A stretch of DNA of 64,000 nucleotides from Desmodus rotundus (Eukaryota > Chordata > Mammalia > Chiroptera > Phyllostomidae). How positions within the stretch are numbered: position 1 is the stretch's first letter; each line of letters opens with the position of its first letter. This document shows positions 1-12,000 of this stretch, piece after piece. Position numbers and translations under genes: made by a program. The DNA is taken from positions 13,855,082-13,919,081 of the forward strand of contig NC_071397.1 in NCBI RefSeq assembly GCF_022682495.2, read 5' to 3'. The notes beneath the pieces are model-generated. The model was not told the origin of the DNA, searched no databases, and saw only the letters and a list, made by a program, of their open reading frames with translations.

Positions 1-936
1 CCAGAATGTACATATTATCAATATTTTTTTCTGCCTAGGTATGATCTCAAATTTGACATTATAATATAACCATAGAATAACAAATTTTTAGTAGACATCT
101 AGATCCAGCCAAATTAGGCTTTGGGGTACATACAGGTACTTTAACTTTTCAATTTTTCCTTACCATGCTAGTTTAAATGATATTAAATATTTATCTGTAT
201 GAAGTATTTTTTTCCTTCCTTCTTACCAATGTTGTTGTAGTTATGGCTTCCATTAAAAATAAAATAAAAACTTTAAAACTATAAGTATTTTAATATTTTA
301 AATTCAGTTTAGAGGCTGAGATACTATATTTTTATATAGCATTTTCATTTCACCTAACTCTATTAATGCATTTCACACACCTTTAGGACACGCAAACATT
401 TAAGCATGTAATTTCAGTACTGCTAACTGCATGGGGATCGTGACTCAGACTGGGATTGTGTGACTGCTGAGTTACAGTAAATGTATTTCAGGTGCATCTT
501 CTTCTTTCAGCCAGATAGTATAGTTTTTCCAAGTTGTTCTTTAAGGCAGTCTCTTATCTTTTCCTCTCGCCTTTTCCACAATAACCTTGTAACACCTCCT
601 CTTCAGTTTCTCTTTTTTCTTTTTTTAATGAACTAAGATTACAGGAATTCTGAGAATGTAAGAATACAAATCATTATTCATATATGCAAACTACAACTAT
701 TATTGAAATGTGCCTAGGCATTTATTTAATAAAACAGTTTATCTAACCTTATGGTGTTTGAATCATTATTCTTGTTGCAAAACAGTAACTTTTATAATAA
801 TGGGAACATATTTGCATTCTAAGTTCTTGCTAACTTGTCTGCAATTATTTGAAATATTTCAATGTGTTACTTTTAATTTATACCCTAGGAATTGTTAGTT
901 AACCCTCAATATCCCTTTCTTTAGAATATAAAATTT
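1..936. other. AT-rich background, no gene seen
   Basis: No coding region, RNA gene or recognisable repeat was found here. The only open frame (710-898) is 62 codons, AT-rich in composition and without any familiar motif, so it is treated as chance. Confidence 0.6.
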
Positions 937-937
937 G

Positions 938-1098
938 GGGTAGAGTGTGAGATGCTATTTAAAGTTCAACAAATTCAGAAATGGCTCCTAACCAAAATTT
1001 TCAATTACCATATGTTTATCAAGAAGCAATGTCAGTGAGTTTATTAATTAGCATAATGGTTAAAGAAATAATTTTGTTGGCTAAAAATGTTGTGTACA
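938..1098 (+). repeat. Left arm of a ~160-bp inverted duplication
   Basis: This segment reads as the reverse complement of 2621-2782 at roughly 90% identity by eye (about 14 differences), with a cluster of differences near the middle. Long shared blocks include GAGATGCTATTTAAAGTTCA and GTTTATTAATTAGCATAAT. This copy lies in plain AT-rich sequence with no visible element boundaries, whereas the other copy interrupts a SINE, so this one is probably the source. It could alternatively be one of two copies of an unrecognised dispersed repeat. Confidence 0.85.
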
Positions 1099-2529
1099 CA
1101 TTCTCAGTAAAAATGTAGGGGGTTCTATGTAGCGGCACCTGTAGTTGGGGATGGTTCCCTAGGCTTAGAATCCCACTACATTCTGCACGAGAGCATTGCT
1201 GTGCTGGGCTTTCCCACACCTCTCGTGGAAGATGACTGTTTCGTGCCTTGAAGCACAGATTATTGAGACTGCACTGAATTTGCAAAATAGGGTGAGAGGC
1301 TGTTTTTGTATCAGTTTATACTGTGCACACATTGGAAGTTGTGATTTGCTTTCATTGTCATAGGTGAATATAGTATTGGAACATATAGGCACACTTTATT
1401 CTGGAGGCTATAGATATGCTGAAAGGAACATAACAATATACATGACCAAGCTGAATTTTATTGGTTTGTAGCACCAAAGGCCTTATCTTGAAATATGATA
1501 AATGCAATTTCATGAGTATATAAAACACATACTATGTAATAAGGAAAGCCATTATTTTAAAATTTATGATGTTATTTAAATACTATCATATGTAAAGCAC
1601 TTTACTAGGTGCCTTCTCCTATTCTAAGATATCCACCTTAAACATGAGCGTATAACAAGCTCAGGCTGCAACTAAGAGAGGAAGTGCTGGCACCCTGGAA
1701 CAGAGATGACATCCACAACAGTTTTCTGTCTAGAGTTGTGTGTTAAAGCTATTATCTAGAGCAAGATGGGACACCTATTTGATGGGACACCAAGGATTAA
1801 AAAAAAATCCTTTCAAAATTCTTTGCTGCCTTTGTACCTGTGCCAAGATAATAGGAAAAAAACCAGCTGTTTCAGTCCAGCTCAGGCACCTGATATCATC
1901 AAGAAAAATATTCTAATCACATTGCAAACACAGCTTAGTCACTATTACTTTCCTCTCATAATGTTAAATCGGTCGGGAGTACAGTGGTTACTCATAGCTG
2001 ATTTTCTACTCATCCTCACCTACCTGCACCATTCTAACCACAATTCAACCTCTATCTTCTAATAATTTAAACACCTGGCAGGTTCCCTGAAGGCATTAAT
2101 TTTGAGAAATGGGGACATACTTTGACAGGATTTTTTCCTGTAAGTTAATGGGATGTATATTTTTGAAAAGATAAAAATGCCAAGGTCTTATAAAATAGTA
2201 TAATTCATCTCTCTCATCAAAATGAGGATAGTCATAGATTTCTGTTATGGAACTGGAAATCTGTAATCGAACAAGAGTATAAATGACTCTTTTTCCCCCT
2301 TGCCAGGAATATCTTTGGAGCTATGAATTTTACCAGTATGCTTTTTTACTCAGGTAAGACATTTTATATTTCTGTTAAATTTTTAAAGTCCATAATTGCT
2401 GATGATTATTACATGATTTGTCTTCATCCAGCCCATGTTGATTTGCCAGAAGTTTCAGAATAGGCTTGGAGTATGAGGATGAATCTAAGTGGCAAAGCTC
2501 TAACACAGCTTTATTTTTATTTTTTATTA
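1099..2529. other. Spacer between inverted arms, no gene seen
   Basis: About 1.4 kb of AT-rich sequence. The longest open frame (1766-2062, 98 codons) has no recognisable domain. The block around 1125-1290 is somewhat richer in G+C but matches nothing I know. Confidence 0.5.
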
Positions 2530-2843
2530 TTTTTTAATCATCACCTGCAGGTATGTTTATTGATTTCAGAGAGAGAGATGAGAGAGAAAGAGAGAGAGAG
2601 AGAAAAGGAGGAACACTGATGTGCACAATATTTTTAGCCAACAAAAGTATTTCTTTATCTATTATGCTAATTAATAAACTCACTGGTGCTGATTGTTGAT
2701 AAACATATGGTAATTAAAAATTTTGGTTAGGAGCCACTTCTGAAATTGTTGAACTTTAAATAGCATCTCACACTCTATCCCAACCTTTTGGTGTACGGGA
2801 CGATGCTCCAACCAACTGAGTCTCCCAGCCAGGGATAACGCAG
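2530..2843 (-). repeat. VES-type tRNA-derived SINE, middle replaced
   Basis: The left part (to about 2620) has the A/T-rich tail and the AGAGAGAGA tract of a reverse-strand bat SINE. The right part (about 2783-2835) has its tRNA-like head: CCTTTTGGTGTACGGGACG, then the CCAACTGAG and CCAGCCAGGG motifs. The expected middle, with the pol III box-B-like segment, is missing. In its place sit about 160 bp (2621-2782) copied in inverted orientation from 938-1098. A GT-rich microsatellite follows. Confidence 0.8.
2621..2782 (-). repeat. Right arm of inverted duplication, inside SINE
   Basis: Reverse complement of 938-1098 at about 90% identity. The edges coincide with the SINE breakpoints: SINE sequence ends near GATGTG and resumes near CCAACCTTTTGG. 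At the right junction the source sequence also has CCCAA, so a short microhomology is visible. This suggests a templated (template-switch) insertion rather than transposition. No flanking target-site duplication is seen. Confidence 0.8.
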
Positions 2844-2874
2844 GTTTGTGTGTGTGTGTGTTTGTGTGTGTGTG
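2844..2874. repeat. (GT)n microsatellite
   Basis: GT dinucleotide run interrupted by one TTT step, directly after the head of the damaged SINE. Confidence 0.95.
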
Positions 2875-4589
2875 CATGCACGCACTTGCATTTGAGAGAT
2901 GAGGACGTTTTAGTGAAGTTTTTGCAATGAATGTTTAGTATACATGATATTTTATTCCAAAGTGAAGTGCTGGTTAAGCTATACTTAGAAATAGATATTT
3001 TCTTAGAGTGATATTATATTTTAGCAGAAATTTGCCTTCCATATTAACTTTAGACTTAACATAAAATATATGGTTGGCACATAAAGGGTCTCAATAAAGC
3101 ACTTGGCTCACACTGCTTTAGAAATACGTAATACTGGGATATTCCCCTGAAAGTGGCTGCCATAGGCATTGCCAGATGTCTTCTTGTCATTCCTCATTAA
3201 AATAACTGCAGCAGTTCATCTTTAGATTAGACACAACAACTCCCTGATGTTTTTGATTTTTCTTTTCTTTAAGGAGTTATTAAGTAGAAAGCCCTGATTA
3301 CTGTGTAAATTAGCTTTATAAGTATATAACTAGAGTCTACCAAGCAGGATGTCCAGACCCTAGAGCTCTAGATTCACTCTCCTTTCTATGTCTTGATGAA
3401 GACGGAAAGAATGGAATCATTTCTTACATAAATGATAACGTAATAGATCAGTTGAAAAGAATATTTCAGATGCCTAAAGGCACTATTTTATCTCTATGGT
3501 GTAGAAGTGATCTAGGGACCTATTACTGCATCTTACTCTTAAGTGCATTTTGTAAGACCTACGCACTGTAATCCAGTCTGGCTCAATCAGAAGTGCCACG
3601 CACATAAGCTCATCCATGTAGAGTAGCTACGTGGCATTGTGCGGTGCTCTCTGATTTGCTGCCTCTCCTCGAACTTATCAAGAGCAGAGGTGCTGTAGCT
3701 CCTGAAATGTAAGTGAATGAAAGATGCTACATTCTACTAACTAAAATATTTTCTTTACTTCTAGATTATTAAATTATATGAAATTCATTTGGGCGATAGC
3801 TTTATAAATTATACACTGTTGGGCATATGTGGTAACTATTATTATCTGTTATATAAGTCTTGAAGATTCTGCTTGGCCCAGAGCTAACATTTGGAAAATG
3901 TTAAAAGATAACGTTAAAAACCTGGTTAGACAATACTAAGTGTTCTCTGAATCAGAGAGACTTTAAGATGAATACCACTTTTGGGACCATATGATCCAAT
4001 TTTGTGTTTAAATAACGTATACAGTAAGTTAGGACAGCTGAGCTGAAGTCTACATTTTAAATCATGCAATATTTGAAAACCTTGCTTAAGTAAAAAAAAT
4101 AAAGAGAATATGGATCTGAGGATATTCATTCATCTCTTTAGCATGCATTTCCTTACTGAATTGAGTCCTTCAATTGGTTTTTCACTTTTTCTCATGCAGA
4201 GAAAAGGTGAATTAACACAAAGGACTAGATTGTCAAATTAGACTTTGAGATCTTACACAGTATTAGACTTTACTAATAATTTAAATGGTTCAAGTAACCA
4301 AAACACAGGTAGTGCAGTACACTTGGGCTTATCATATTATCAAGTTGTTAATCTGAAATATATACAATTTTTTTCATCAACCTCATAAAACTGGAAAAAT
4401 ATATGTAAATTATACTAAATGTGCTATATGGAAGCATTTTAATGTATTTGATATGTTACAGGATGAAATGTTGGAAAAATGATTTTCTTTAAAGCATGAC
4501 AGCCAGGAAAATACTGTCTTGATTATGTGGCACATTATAACTTTTCTTTTAAGTCTAATAAACCCTCCTTTTTTTATTTTTAAATTTTG
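2875..4589. other. AT-rich background with one ancient SINE tail
   Basis: No gene was found. Positions about 3063-3110 resemble the shared 3' tail of MIR/L2 (GGCACATAAAGGGTCTCAATAAA), a common ancient mammalian fossil. The rest shows no feature I can support. Confidence 0.5.
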
Positions 4590-4607
4590 TTGAATTTAAA
4601 TTGTCAG

Positions 4608-4979
4608 CAGAATGAATGGAACTGGAGAGCACTGTGCTAAGTGAAATAAGCCAGGTGGTGAAAGACAAATACCGTATGATCTCACCTATATGTGAAAACT
4701 AATCAACAAAACAAATAAGCGAGCAAAATATAATCAGAGACATTGAAATGAAGAACAAACTGACTGTAACCAGAGGGGAGGGAGGAGAAGAATAATGGGG
4801 GGAAATGGAGAAAGGGCCATCAAGGAACATGTATGGAGGACATATGGACAGAGCCAAGGGATGGTGGGTTCCAGGGTGGGAGCCAGGGATGGGTCGGGTG
4901 GGGGGGTTGTGGTGGGGGAAGAATGGAGACAACTGTACTTGAACAACAATAAAAAAATTATAAAAAAAGAAAAAAATGA
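4608..4979 (+). mobile_element. 5'-truncated L1 3' end
   Basis: Begins in the end of ORF2 (GAATGGAACTGGAGAGCA), runs through the G-rich bat-type 3' UTR and ends in an AATAAA-containing A-rich tail at 4945-4979. It is flanked by an imperfect target-site duplication: TTGAATTTAAATTGTCAG at 4590-4607 and TTGAATTTATTGACAG at 4980-4995. The duplicated site is itself the 3' edge of an older reverse-strand L1, so this copy is nested and younger. Short open frames on either strand within it are shadows. Confidence 0.9.
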
Positions 4980-5385
4980 TTGAATTTATTGACAGTGATT
5001 AATAAAATTATATGTTTCATGTGTACAATTTTATAGTATATCATCTGTGTACTGTATGTGTGTTCACCACCCAAAGTCAAGTCTCTTTCCCTCACTATCC
5101 CCCCTTTACCCTCTTCTACCTCCCCCACCCTTTCCCTCTGGTAATCACCATACTATTGTCTGTATCTATAAGGTTGTTTTTTGTTTTTTTTTTTGCTTAG
5201 TCCTGTCACTTTTTTTACCCAGGCCCCTAAGCCCTCTCCACTCTGACAGCTATCAGTCTGTTCTTTGTATCTATGAATTGTTTCTACTTTGTTTGTTAGC
5301 TTATTTTGTTTATTGGATTCCACATATAAGTGAAATGATATAGCATTTGTCTTTCTCTGGCTGGCTTAATAACCTTTTTCTTTTT
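4980..5385 (-). mobile_element. Older L1 3' UTR fragment
   Basis: Read on the reverse strand this is a mammalian L1 3' UTR. On the plus strand it shows the known antisense landmarks TTCACCACCCAAAGTCAAGT, a pyrimidine-rich stretch and CACATATAAGTGAAATGATA. The younger L1 at 4608-4979 is inserted at its 3' edge. Open frames across the C/T-rich part have no protein similarity I recognise. Confidence 0.85.
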
Positions 5386-6854
5386 ATGGAAAAAAGTAAA
5401 AAAATCTTATCTTTGAACCTGAGATGGCTAAACTCAGACTATCTTTTCAAAAAAGACACATTTCTATATACCTTCTTAGTGAAAGAGATGTTAATGATAG
5501 GGATGAACTAATGTTGAAATTAGTGCATCTGACCCACAAAAAGAAGTTAAGCAAACTTTAATAGTCTGAGAAGTTTGGCTCTTATAGCTCTCTATTTCTA
5601 GAAGAACCTATCAGAATAATGTAGAAAGTTATTAAATCAGAAAAGATAATTATAGTGTTAATATAGTCACAGATATTACTTTTGTAATGGAACTGTAGGA
5701 GGGATTGAAATTGGGTTTTTCCATCGCAGTTTTATGAAATGCAAAATAAAATACGTTTCATTTAATTTTTCCATCTAATACATGACTCATGAAGAAGATG
5801 ATCTCTCTGGTCCTAGAAAAGTAATTCTATGTGGGCAGTGATCAAAAATAAATGTATGGGGGTCCTTGTAACTACCTTGTACTTGTCATTACGTTGGTTA
5901 TATGATTACATTTAACTTTTGGGGAAGAATTATTTAGTAAATATGTTGACGAACCTTTCACTGGAAAATTTCTCCTGTCTTGCAAATGGGTTTCTGAAAA
6001 GAATATATTTATTTTGTTGTCCCATTTTTAAAAGCAAAGCCATTATTTCCTTAGAAATGTATCACCATCTTTTAGGTCTCTAATAGGAGATTTTGCAGGT
6101 TGACAAAATCAATCAAGATGGTGTATTTGGGGATGCAATGCAGGGAAGCATTAGTGTAGTGGATGTAAAATCGTTGTGATAGACTCCTCTAGTAGACTTC
6201 ACAATATTCATTCTTTCTTGCTTATGAAAAGAACCAATTTTATTAAGACTTTGTGACAAAATAGGTTAAAACACAACAAACTGCATTTACTAGTTACCCT
6301 ATCCAAACAAGGTGAAGGTTCCAGTGCTGGGATTACTTTCCTGATAAAGGGGCCAGCAGGACCTCCTTATTATATGTCCTCTTTCCTCCAGCCACACAGA
6401 CAGGAGCTTGTGGTGGGATGGTCGACCTGTGGCGATGAGACTGTCATGGGGTTGAGAGCTCCGTGCTGAGCATGGGGAAGCAGAAAGATGAAAGGAGAGC
6501 AGGACACCAAAGATGCTGTGGAGCTGCCCCCCAGTCCTGGTCTGCTTGTATTTGGATTTCATGTCATCACATTAACAGAAATCCTTATTTGGTAGCGGAT
6601 CCCCAGTCCTGTTTGATAAATTTATCAAATGCAAAAAATATATATCATAACAAATTTTTTTATGGTAACCAATGATTCGTCTCTTAGACAGTATAGGTCC
6701 TGAATACATCCTTGCAGAAAAGTTGCTTATAAATAACTCTGAATATTTTATTTGTATATAAACCAAAAGGTTGTCTATGCATTACTTTACAGAACACTTT
6801 CTACAATGCAATGGTAAAAGTTCTAGAAATATTTGCTTATGTGTATATTCAAAT
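5386..6854. other. No gene seen; unassigned richer block near 6.3-6.6 kb
   Basis: Mostly AT-rich. About 6295-6565 is more G+C-rich and holds overlapping open frames of 87 codons (reverse) and 70 codons (forward), neither with a motif I know. It could be an old LTR or retroelement fragment, but I could not assign it. Confidence 0.4.
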
Positions 6855-6861
6855 TAATATT

Positions 6862-7265
6862 ATGCTAATTGAAATAAGCCAGTCAGTGAAAGACAAATAT
6901 CTTGCAGGGCAGAGGGGCAATAAAGGGGGAAAATTGGGGAAACTGTAATAGCATAATCAATAAAATATACTTAAAATTTTTTAAATTAAAAATTAAGAGG
7001 AATCTAATGAACAAAATAAACTAATGAGCAAAACAAAACCAGAGACATGGAAACAGGGAGCAGACTGGCAGCTGCCAGAGGAAAGAGGGGGGGTGGAATG
7101 GTGGAAAGAAGGAGAAGGAAGTAGTCACCATGTGTGAATGACCCATGGACATGGACAATGGTGTGGGGATTGACTATGGTAACAGGGGCTAGGCCTGGTG
7201 CAGGAGGGTAAAGGGAAAAAATTGGGACAACTGTAATAGAGTAAATAAGAATGAAAGAAAGAAAA
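6862..7265 (+). mobile_element. L1 3' end with an L1 tail inside it
   Basis: The segment starts at the end of ORF2 (AATAAGCCAGTCAGTGAAAG). It then jumps at about 6901 to an L1 3' terminus (GGCAATAAAGGGGG to an A/T-rich tail near 6990), and resumes at about 7000 with the sequence expected right after the jump (GAATCTAATGAACAAAATAA). It continues through the G-rich 3' UTR to a tail near 7250. The simplest reading is a very short L1 3' end inserted into an older L1 3' end. Confidence 0.75.
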
Positions 7266-9689
7266 AATATTATGTTAACCTAAAAGTAAAAGGCCAAAGT
7301 GAGAGGCAGGAAGCGTTAATTTGAGATAAAGAATTACAACTCAGAGAAGCACTGATTCAGGCAGAAATCCAAATAGCGTTTCGATTATGTGGTAAAAGGC
7401 AAGAGGTTTTTATGAGAAAGGGAAGGAGAATAATTACATGACCAGAAGGTAGGAATTTCTACTGTTTTTAATAAGCAAAGGAAGAAATTTCTACAGGTGC
7501 AAATAAGCTAAGCTATTCTTTAGGCATGCCTGTGGTAATAATTCTAAAGAATGTCTTCAATTCTCAGCCCTGAAGTCAGGATGTCTTCCCTGTGAGCTCT
7601 GCATGCAGTTGTTTGGAATACGTTGCTGCTTCGGCCCAGTCCAAAGGTCATTTTGCCCAGTTCAAACACTCGCAAAGTTTGCAAAGTAATAAGTACAAAG
7701 CAGTTCCTCTGGGATGGCAGCTCGGACACCATTTTGAAGTAACTTTACTTATAGTATTTTTTCACAATAATAACAAATAGATTGGAGTTCACTATAAATA
7801 TCAGTCTTTGAAAAGATCTCAAATATGACCATACATGCCTGACTGTCTTTGTTTTATGAATAGCATACATCCAACCACTGTCTTGGGAAGATTTATTATG
7901 AGATAGTTGGCAAAACCCTCCCTATCTGCGAAGCCCCAGTCTTTATGATGGAGTTTCTCAGTGCTTTTCATATTTGGAGGCGTGTGTTGGTATAGAATCA
8001 ATTTGATCATGAACATATTGTTGCATAATGCTGTATAAAATGTTAATACTTCCTGGTAGATGCCTAAGATGTATTTACAATAGAATCAAAAATCTAAAGG
8101 GCATTTTGTGTGTCTTTTAAAATGATTTGTGGTTGGTTTATTTTCTATCCTTTTTCTTAAAATAGCATCTTCAACTAAATCTTTGGTTTACCTTAATGCA
8201 CACCTAGCCAGCATCTGGTCCTCAGCTGCTCTGAGAACCTGTTCTCTCATGAATGATGCAAATGCTTGAGTAGTCACGTTCCGGGAACACTGGCTGTAGG
8301 CAATGGCAGCTAAGGGCAGGACGCCAGACAGACCAGATAATCAAATGAATCTTTTTTAGTTGCCATTTATCAAACAGGTAGAGATAAACAGGTTCCACTT
8401 GTATGTGCAAAAATTCTCCTTAGTGTTACTCACTTGTGCCTTTGTTCAATGATAGAAAGTTTACCAATAAAGTCTGTGTTCCAGCAAATAAACTAAAAGC
8501 TAAATCTTTGTAGATGGCATAGTCACATTTAAACCATTGAAACAACTTTAACAAAATTATAAGCACTGACTAGAGTCATCAAAAATCATCTATACATAGG
8601 ATAATAGTATAAACAGTCACATAATTCCAAATTACATTTATGTGTAGTAAATAGTTCATGAAAACAACCTCTGAGGGGGTATTTGGGAAACATCCAGTCC
8701 CTGTGGCTTTGCAGTTAGCACTTCCTGTATTCTTCTCTTATAACCTTACTTTTTAATTTTAGCATCCACTGTCACTTGCTTACCTTGTATATCCTTTCTT
8801 CTAAGGAATTCCCTTTGTTTTCTCTCTGGTAGCAATATGTGCAGTTAAACAATTGTTTCTCTCAGATGCCCACACAACCACAGGGGCATGTCATTCAGTT
8901 CTTGCCAAATGAACATCGGTCCTTGACAATAACACTGAACAGATGTACCCGCTACTTACTTGTAGTTTACTGAGGAAAAAAGTAACCTTATTTTGTTTAT
9001 TTAAGCCCTGGCAATCTATCTCCATTACTTGCCGCTGAACCTACTAACTGACAGCATTATATTGTTTATCACTACTTACCAACCTACTTGGGTATAGAAA
9101 GCACTGAGGAGAAATTGTTCATGCCAGGAGGATATTTCTGTAGAAAGACGTTTTCTTTTTAAATGAGCTATAATTTTAGAACAAAATTCAAATTTATAAA
9201 TTCGTTCAACTCATAAGGCAAACATTAACATTTAATGACATATCTGAAAAGTTTAAAGGTTCATTATTTATTTATTTTTCTTCCTTAGGAAAATAACTGA
9301 TGGTTAGTTGAGAATTGGGAAGAGGCTAGGACTTCAGTTCATCTGAAGTATAAAATGCTTTTTCTAGCTAAGATACTGAGACAAATGTATATTATGCTTG
9401 AAAATAGAAACCATGTTTTACATTTATTTTGTCCAATGTTTTACATTTTATTATCATTACTCTGTTCTTGGTTTCCGAGGTTATGATGAAATAACTTACC
9501 TTTTTATTTTATAACAAAGAAGTTCATCTTTGAGGATAGAATTAAGGTATGGTTGAATCAGGAAAAAAAACACAACACAAAACAAAACCAGAAACTAGAC
9601 CCAAGAACTTCATATGCCTGAGCATTTCAACTTAAGATTCTCATGCCAGAACGAATCATATTTGAACAGCCTTGTGGTTTTTACAGTTT
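7266..9689. other. No gene or confident repeat seen
   Basis: AT-rich with scattered short frames. About 7290-7760 is moderately G+C-rich and might be an old retroelement remnant, but no diagnostic LTR end, primer site or protein motif is visible. Around 8220-8410 a 62-codon reverse frame has no recognisable content. Confidence 0.4.
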
Positions 9690-11235
9690 GAATCTAAATC
9701 CCCTGAGATTTGCTATGCATTATTCAGTTTGTCACCGTGCTCATCACTCTTTATTGCCTTATACCTTGGTTCCTAAACTCTGCATCTGATAGATGGCTTA
9801 TCTCCATTTCATTTAGTTGTTTTTCTGGAGTTTTGATCTGTTCTTTCATTTGGGCCATGTTTCTGTGTCTCCTGATTTTGGCAGCCTCCCTGTGTTTGTT
9901 TGTATGGATTAGGTGGAGCTGCTAGGACTCCCTGTTTCGGTAGCATGGCCTACCAAGGATCCAGTGGTACAGCCTCCCCTACCACTCAAGCTGGTACTTG
10001 AGGTGTGCCCTTCTGTGTGGTCTGAGTGCACCTTCCTTTTGTAGTTGAGGCTTGATTGCTGCTGTCAGGCCAATGGGAGGGATTTACCCAGGCCAGTCAG
10101 TTGCAAGGACTGGCTGTGACCCCTGACCATCAACCTCCACCCTCTGTGGAGGGTCAGCTGTGTGGGCGCAGGGTGGTGGTGCTCTGACATGGTCTGTAGT
10201 TGTCTGCTGGGTGCACAGGCCCTTGGGTTTCCCAGGTGGTGCAGGCCAAGGTCAGCCCCTGACCTGCGGCGTTCTGCCTGGGGCCACTCTGCTTGAGCTA
10301 TAAAGCAATCTGAGAAGGCTGTTACTTGTGCTGGACTTGGAGATTCCTAGGGAAAGCCAAACTGTGAATCTAGGCTGGCTGTTGCTGGTGCCAAACCTGG
10401 GGCCACTTATAAGAAATACAGGGGCTGGAGGCTTACTGAGGCCCAGTGTTGCTTGTTTGATAGGATTTAGGGAGTTGTGAAGCATGATCCAAGACCAGCC
10501 ATTCATATGGAAAAGTCATGTTTAACAACTTGGGTGGGCTTGTAAGTTAGGTGGGACAGAGTCTCAGGTGATCTCCAGGGTGGGACAAACAGTGGTAGCC
10601 AGGTTGATGGAGTCTCAGATATGGCACCTGCCTGCTGGCTCTATGGCTCTGTTGTTGGAAGGCTCAGACAAAGGACAATGGCCTCTGCCCACCTTTCTGT
10701 CTGGGAGAAAGCTCTCTCCCTGCTCCTACTTTGATGCCAGATACTTCAGTTCCTCCCTGTATGCCACTGGTGCCTTTCAAGCTGCTACCATGGTGCTGGA
10801 GCTCAGAGGAAATAAGTCTAAGTCTGTATGTGGGTTTTTTAAGGGGAGCTGCTTGGGACTTCAGAAGTTTCTTCCACCCACTCAATCCCTGCTAGATTTT
10901 GCAGCTAGAAATTATGAGAACTTATCTTCCTAGCATTTGAGCCCTGGGCTGAGGGGCCTGGTATGGGGCTGGGACTACTTGCTCCTAAGATATCCTCCCT
11001 GAATTTTTTTCCACCACACATGGGTGTGGGACAGCCTGTTTTGTATCTCTGCCCCTCCTACCAGTCTGCTTGGATGTGCTTTTTAAAAATCCGTAGTTGT
11101 GAGACTTCCACTCAACTCTATTTCTGACAGTTCTGAGTGATGGTTGTTCTATATTTTAGTTGTAATTTTGATGTGGTTGTGCAAGGAGGCAAGCCTTGTT
11201 TACCTATGGTGCCATCTTGACCAGAAGTCCTCTTG
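9690..11235 (-). mobile_element. L1 5' end: promoter/5' UTR plus start of ORF1
   Basis: On the reverse strand the element starts near 11235 with the L1 5' signature (plus strand reads GCCATCTTGACCAGAAGTCC, and TTGATGTGGTTGTGCAAGGA just inside). About 1.35 kb of G+C-rich 5' UTR follows, then the N-terminus of ORF1 at about 9751-9858. Homology stops near 9690, so the rest of ORF1 and all of ORF2 are absent. L1 copies are usually truncated at the 5' end, so keeping only the 5' end is unusual; a later deletion or rearrangement is the likely cause. Open frames of 84-121 codons on both strands of the 5' UTR are not known proteins. Confidence 0.85.
9751..9858 (-). pseudogene. L1 ORF1 N-terminal fragment
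   Basis: ORF1p is the RNA-binding coiled-coil protein of the L1 ribonucleoprotein. From an ATG at 9858 the reverse strand encodes 35 residues beginning MAQMKEQIKTPEK and containing LNEMEISHLSDAEF, a recognisable start region of mammalian L1 ORF1. A TAA stop at 9751-9753 ends it, and no coiled-coil, RRM or C-terminal domain follows. The frame is also open upstream (RRHRN), so the true start may be slightly earlier. It sits directly downstream of the L1 5' UTR, as expected. It is non-functional. Confidence 0.8.
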
Positions 11236-12000
11236 AAACTTTTTTTGTATTATATGCTAAATATTAACTTAATGCAAGATTTCTTTCAGAGTAAAAAGAA
11301 TGTTTTTAGGAGTTTATACCATTTTTATTTATACCATTACAGGAGTCCAGCCATTTAATTTTAGGCCCTTTGCCCTTGAGCTATAATATTAGTTCCTAAT
11401 TTTTAGTCATGGGTTCCTCAGTTGCCTCTTTATGCTTAATAACCTTGAAGATATTTTATAGGATTTCAGAAGGGTGATGGATATTCCCACATTCATTGAT
11501 TGGTTCATTCATTCAATCAACACATATTTATTGAACATCTATAAAACATCAGACACTGTGATAGAATAAGGGCCTCTAGTGGATCATAGCCTATTGCAGT
11601 TGAATACACTCAACTTTTTAGATTTTGGCTTCCTTAATTATTAAATATATAAAACATTCTCATCATTCTTTCTGGCATTCTCTCCTATATGAGAAAACTA
11701 CCAACCTCTCTTCTTTTAGATCACCTTAGCAAAATTTGCAGTGAACAGAACTTATTAAAAGGTTTTCAGCAACTATTAGTCATCTTAGTGTACACATATT
11801 AAATAAAACCACAAATAAAATCATCTTATATAAAGAATAAGGAAAAGCCATCATCTAGCAGACATGGGAAGGTGAATAGAATATATTTATGATGCTGATG
11901 GCACCATACACTATGGCCAGCAATACACTGAAAGGAAAATTAATAGTGGATTCCACAAAATTTGAAAGGCTGATATTGTTTTATGAGAAACAAACTGCAT
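11236..12000. other. No gene; ancient MIR/L2 tail
   Basis: About 11490-11570 on the plus strand contains TCATTCATTCAATCAACACA followed by TATTTATTGAACATCT and CAGACACTGTG, the antisense form of the shared MIR/L2 3' tail. The remainder is AT-rich with nothing I can name. Confidence 0.55.

Noticed and set aside
2530..2843. Functional tRNA gene from the tRNA-like heads of the SINEs
   Set aside because: Heads are diverged SINE copies without a complete cloverleaf; the one here also lacks its box-B region.
10568..10933. 121-codon forward frame in a G+C-rich block as a host exon
   Set aside because: The block is the antisense of an L1 5' UTR, identified by the L1 5' terminus at 11235 and ORF1 at 9751-9858.
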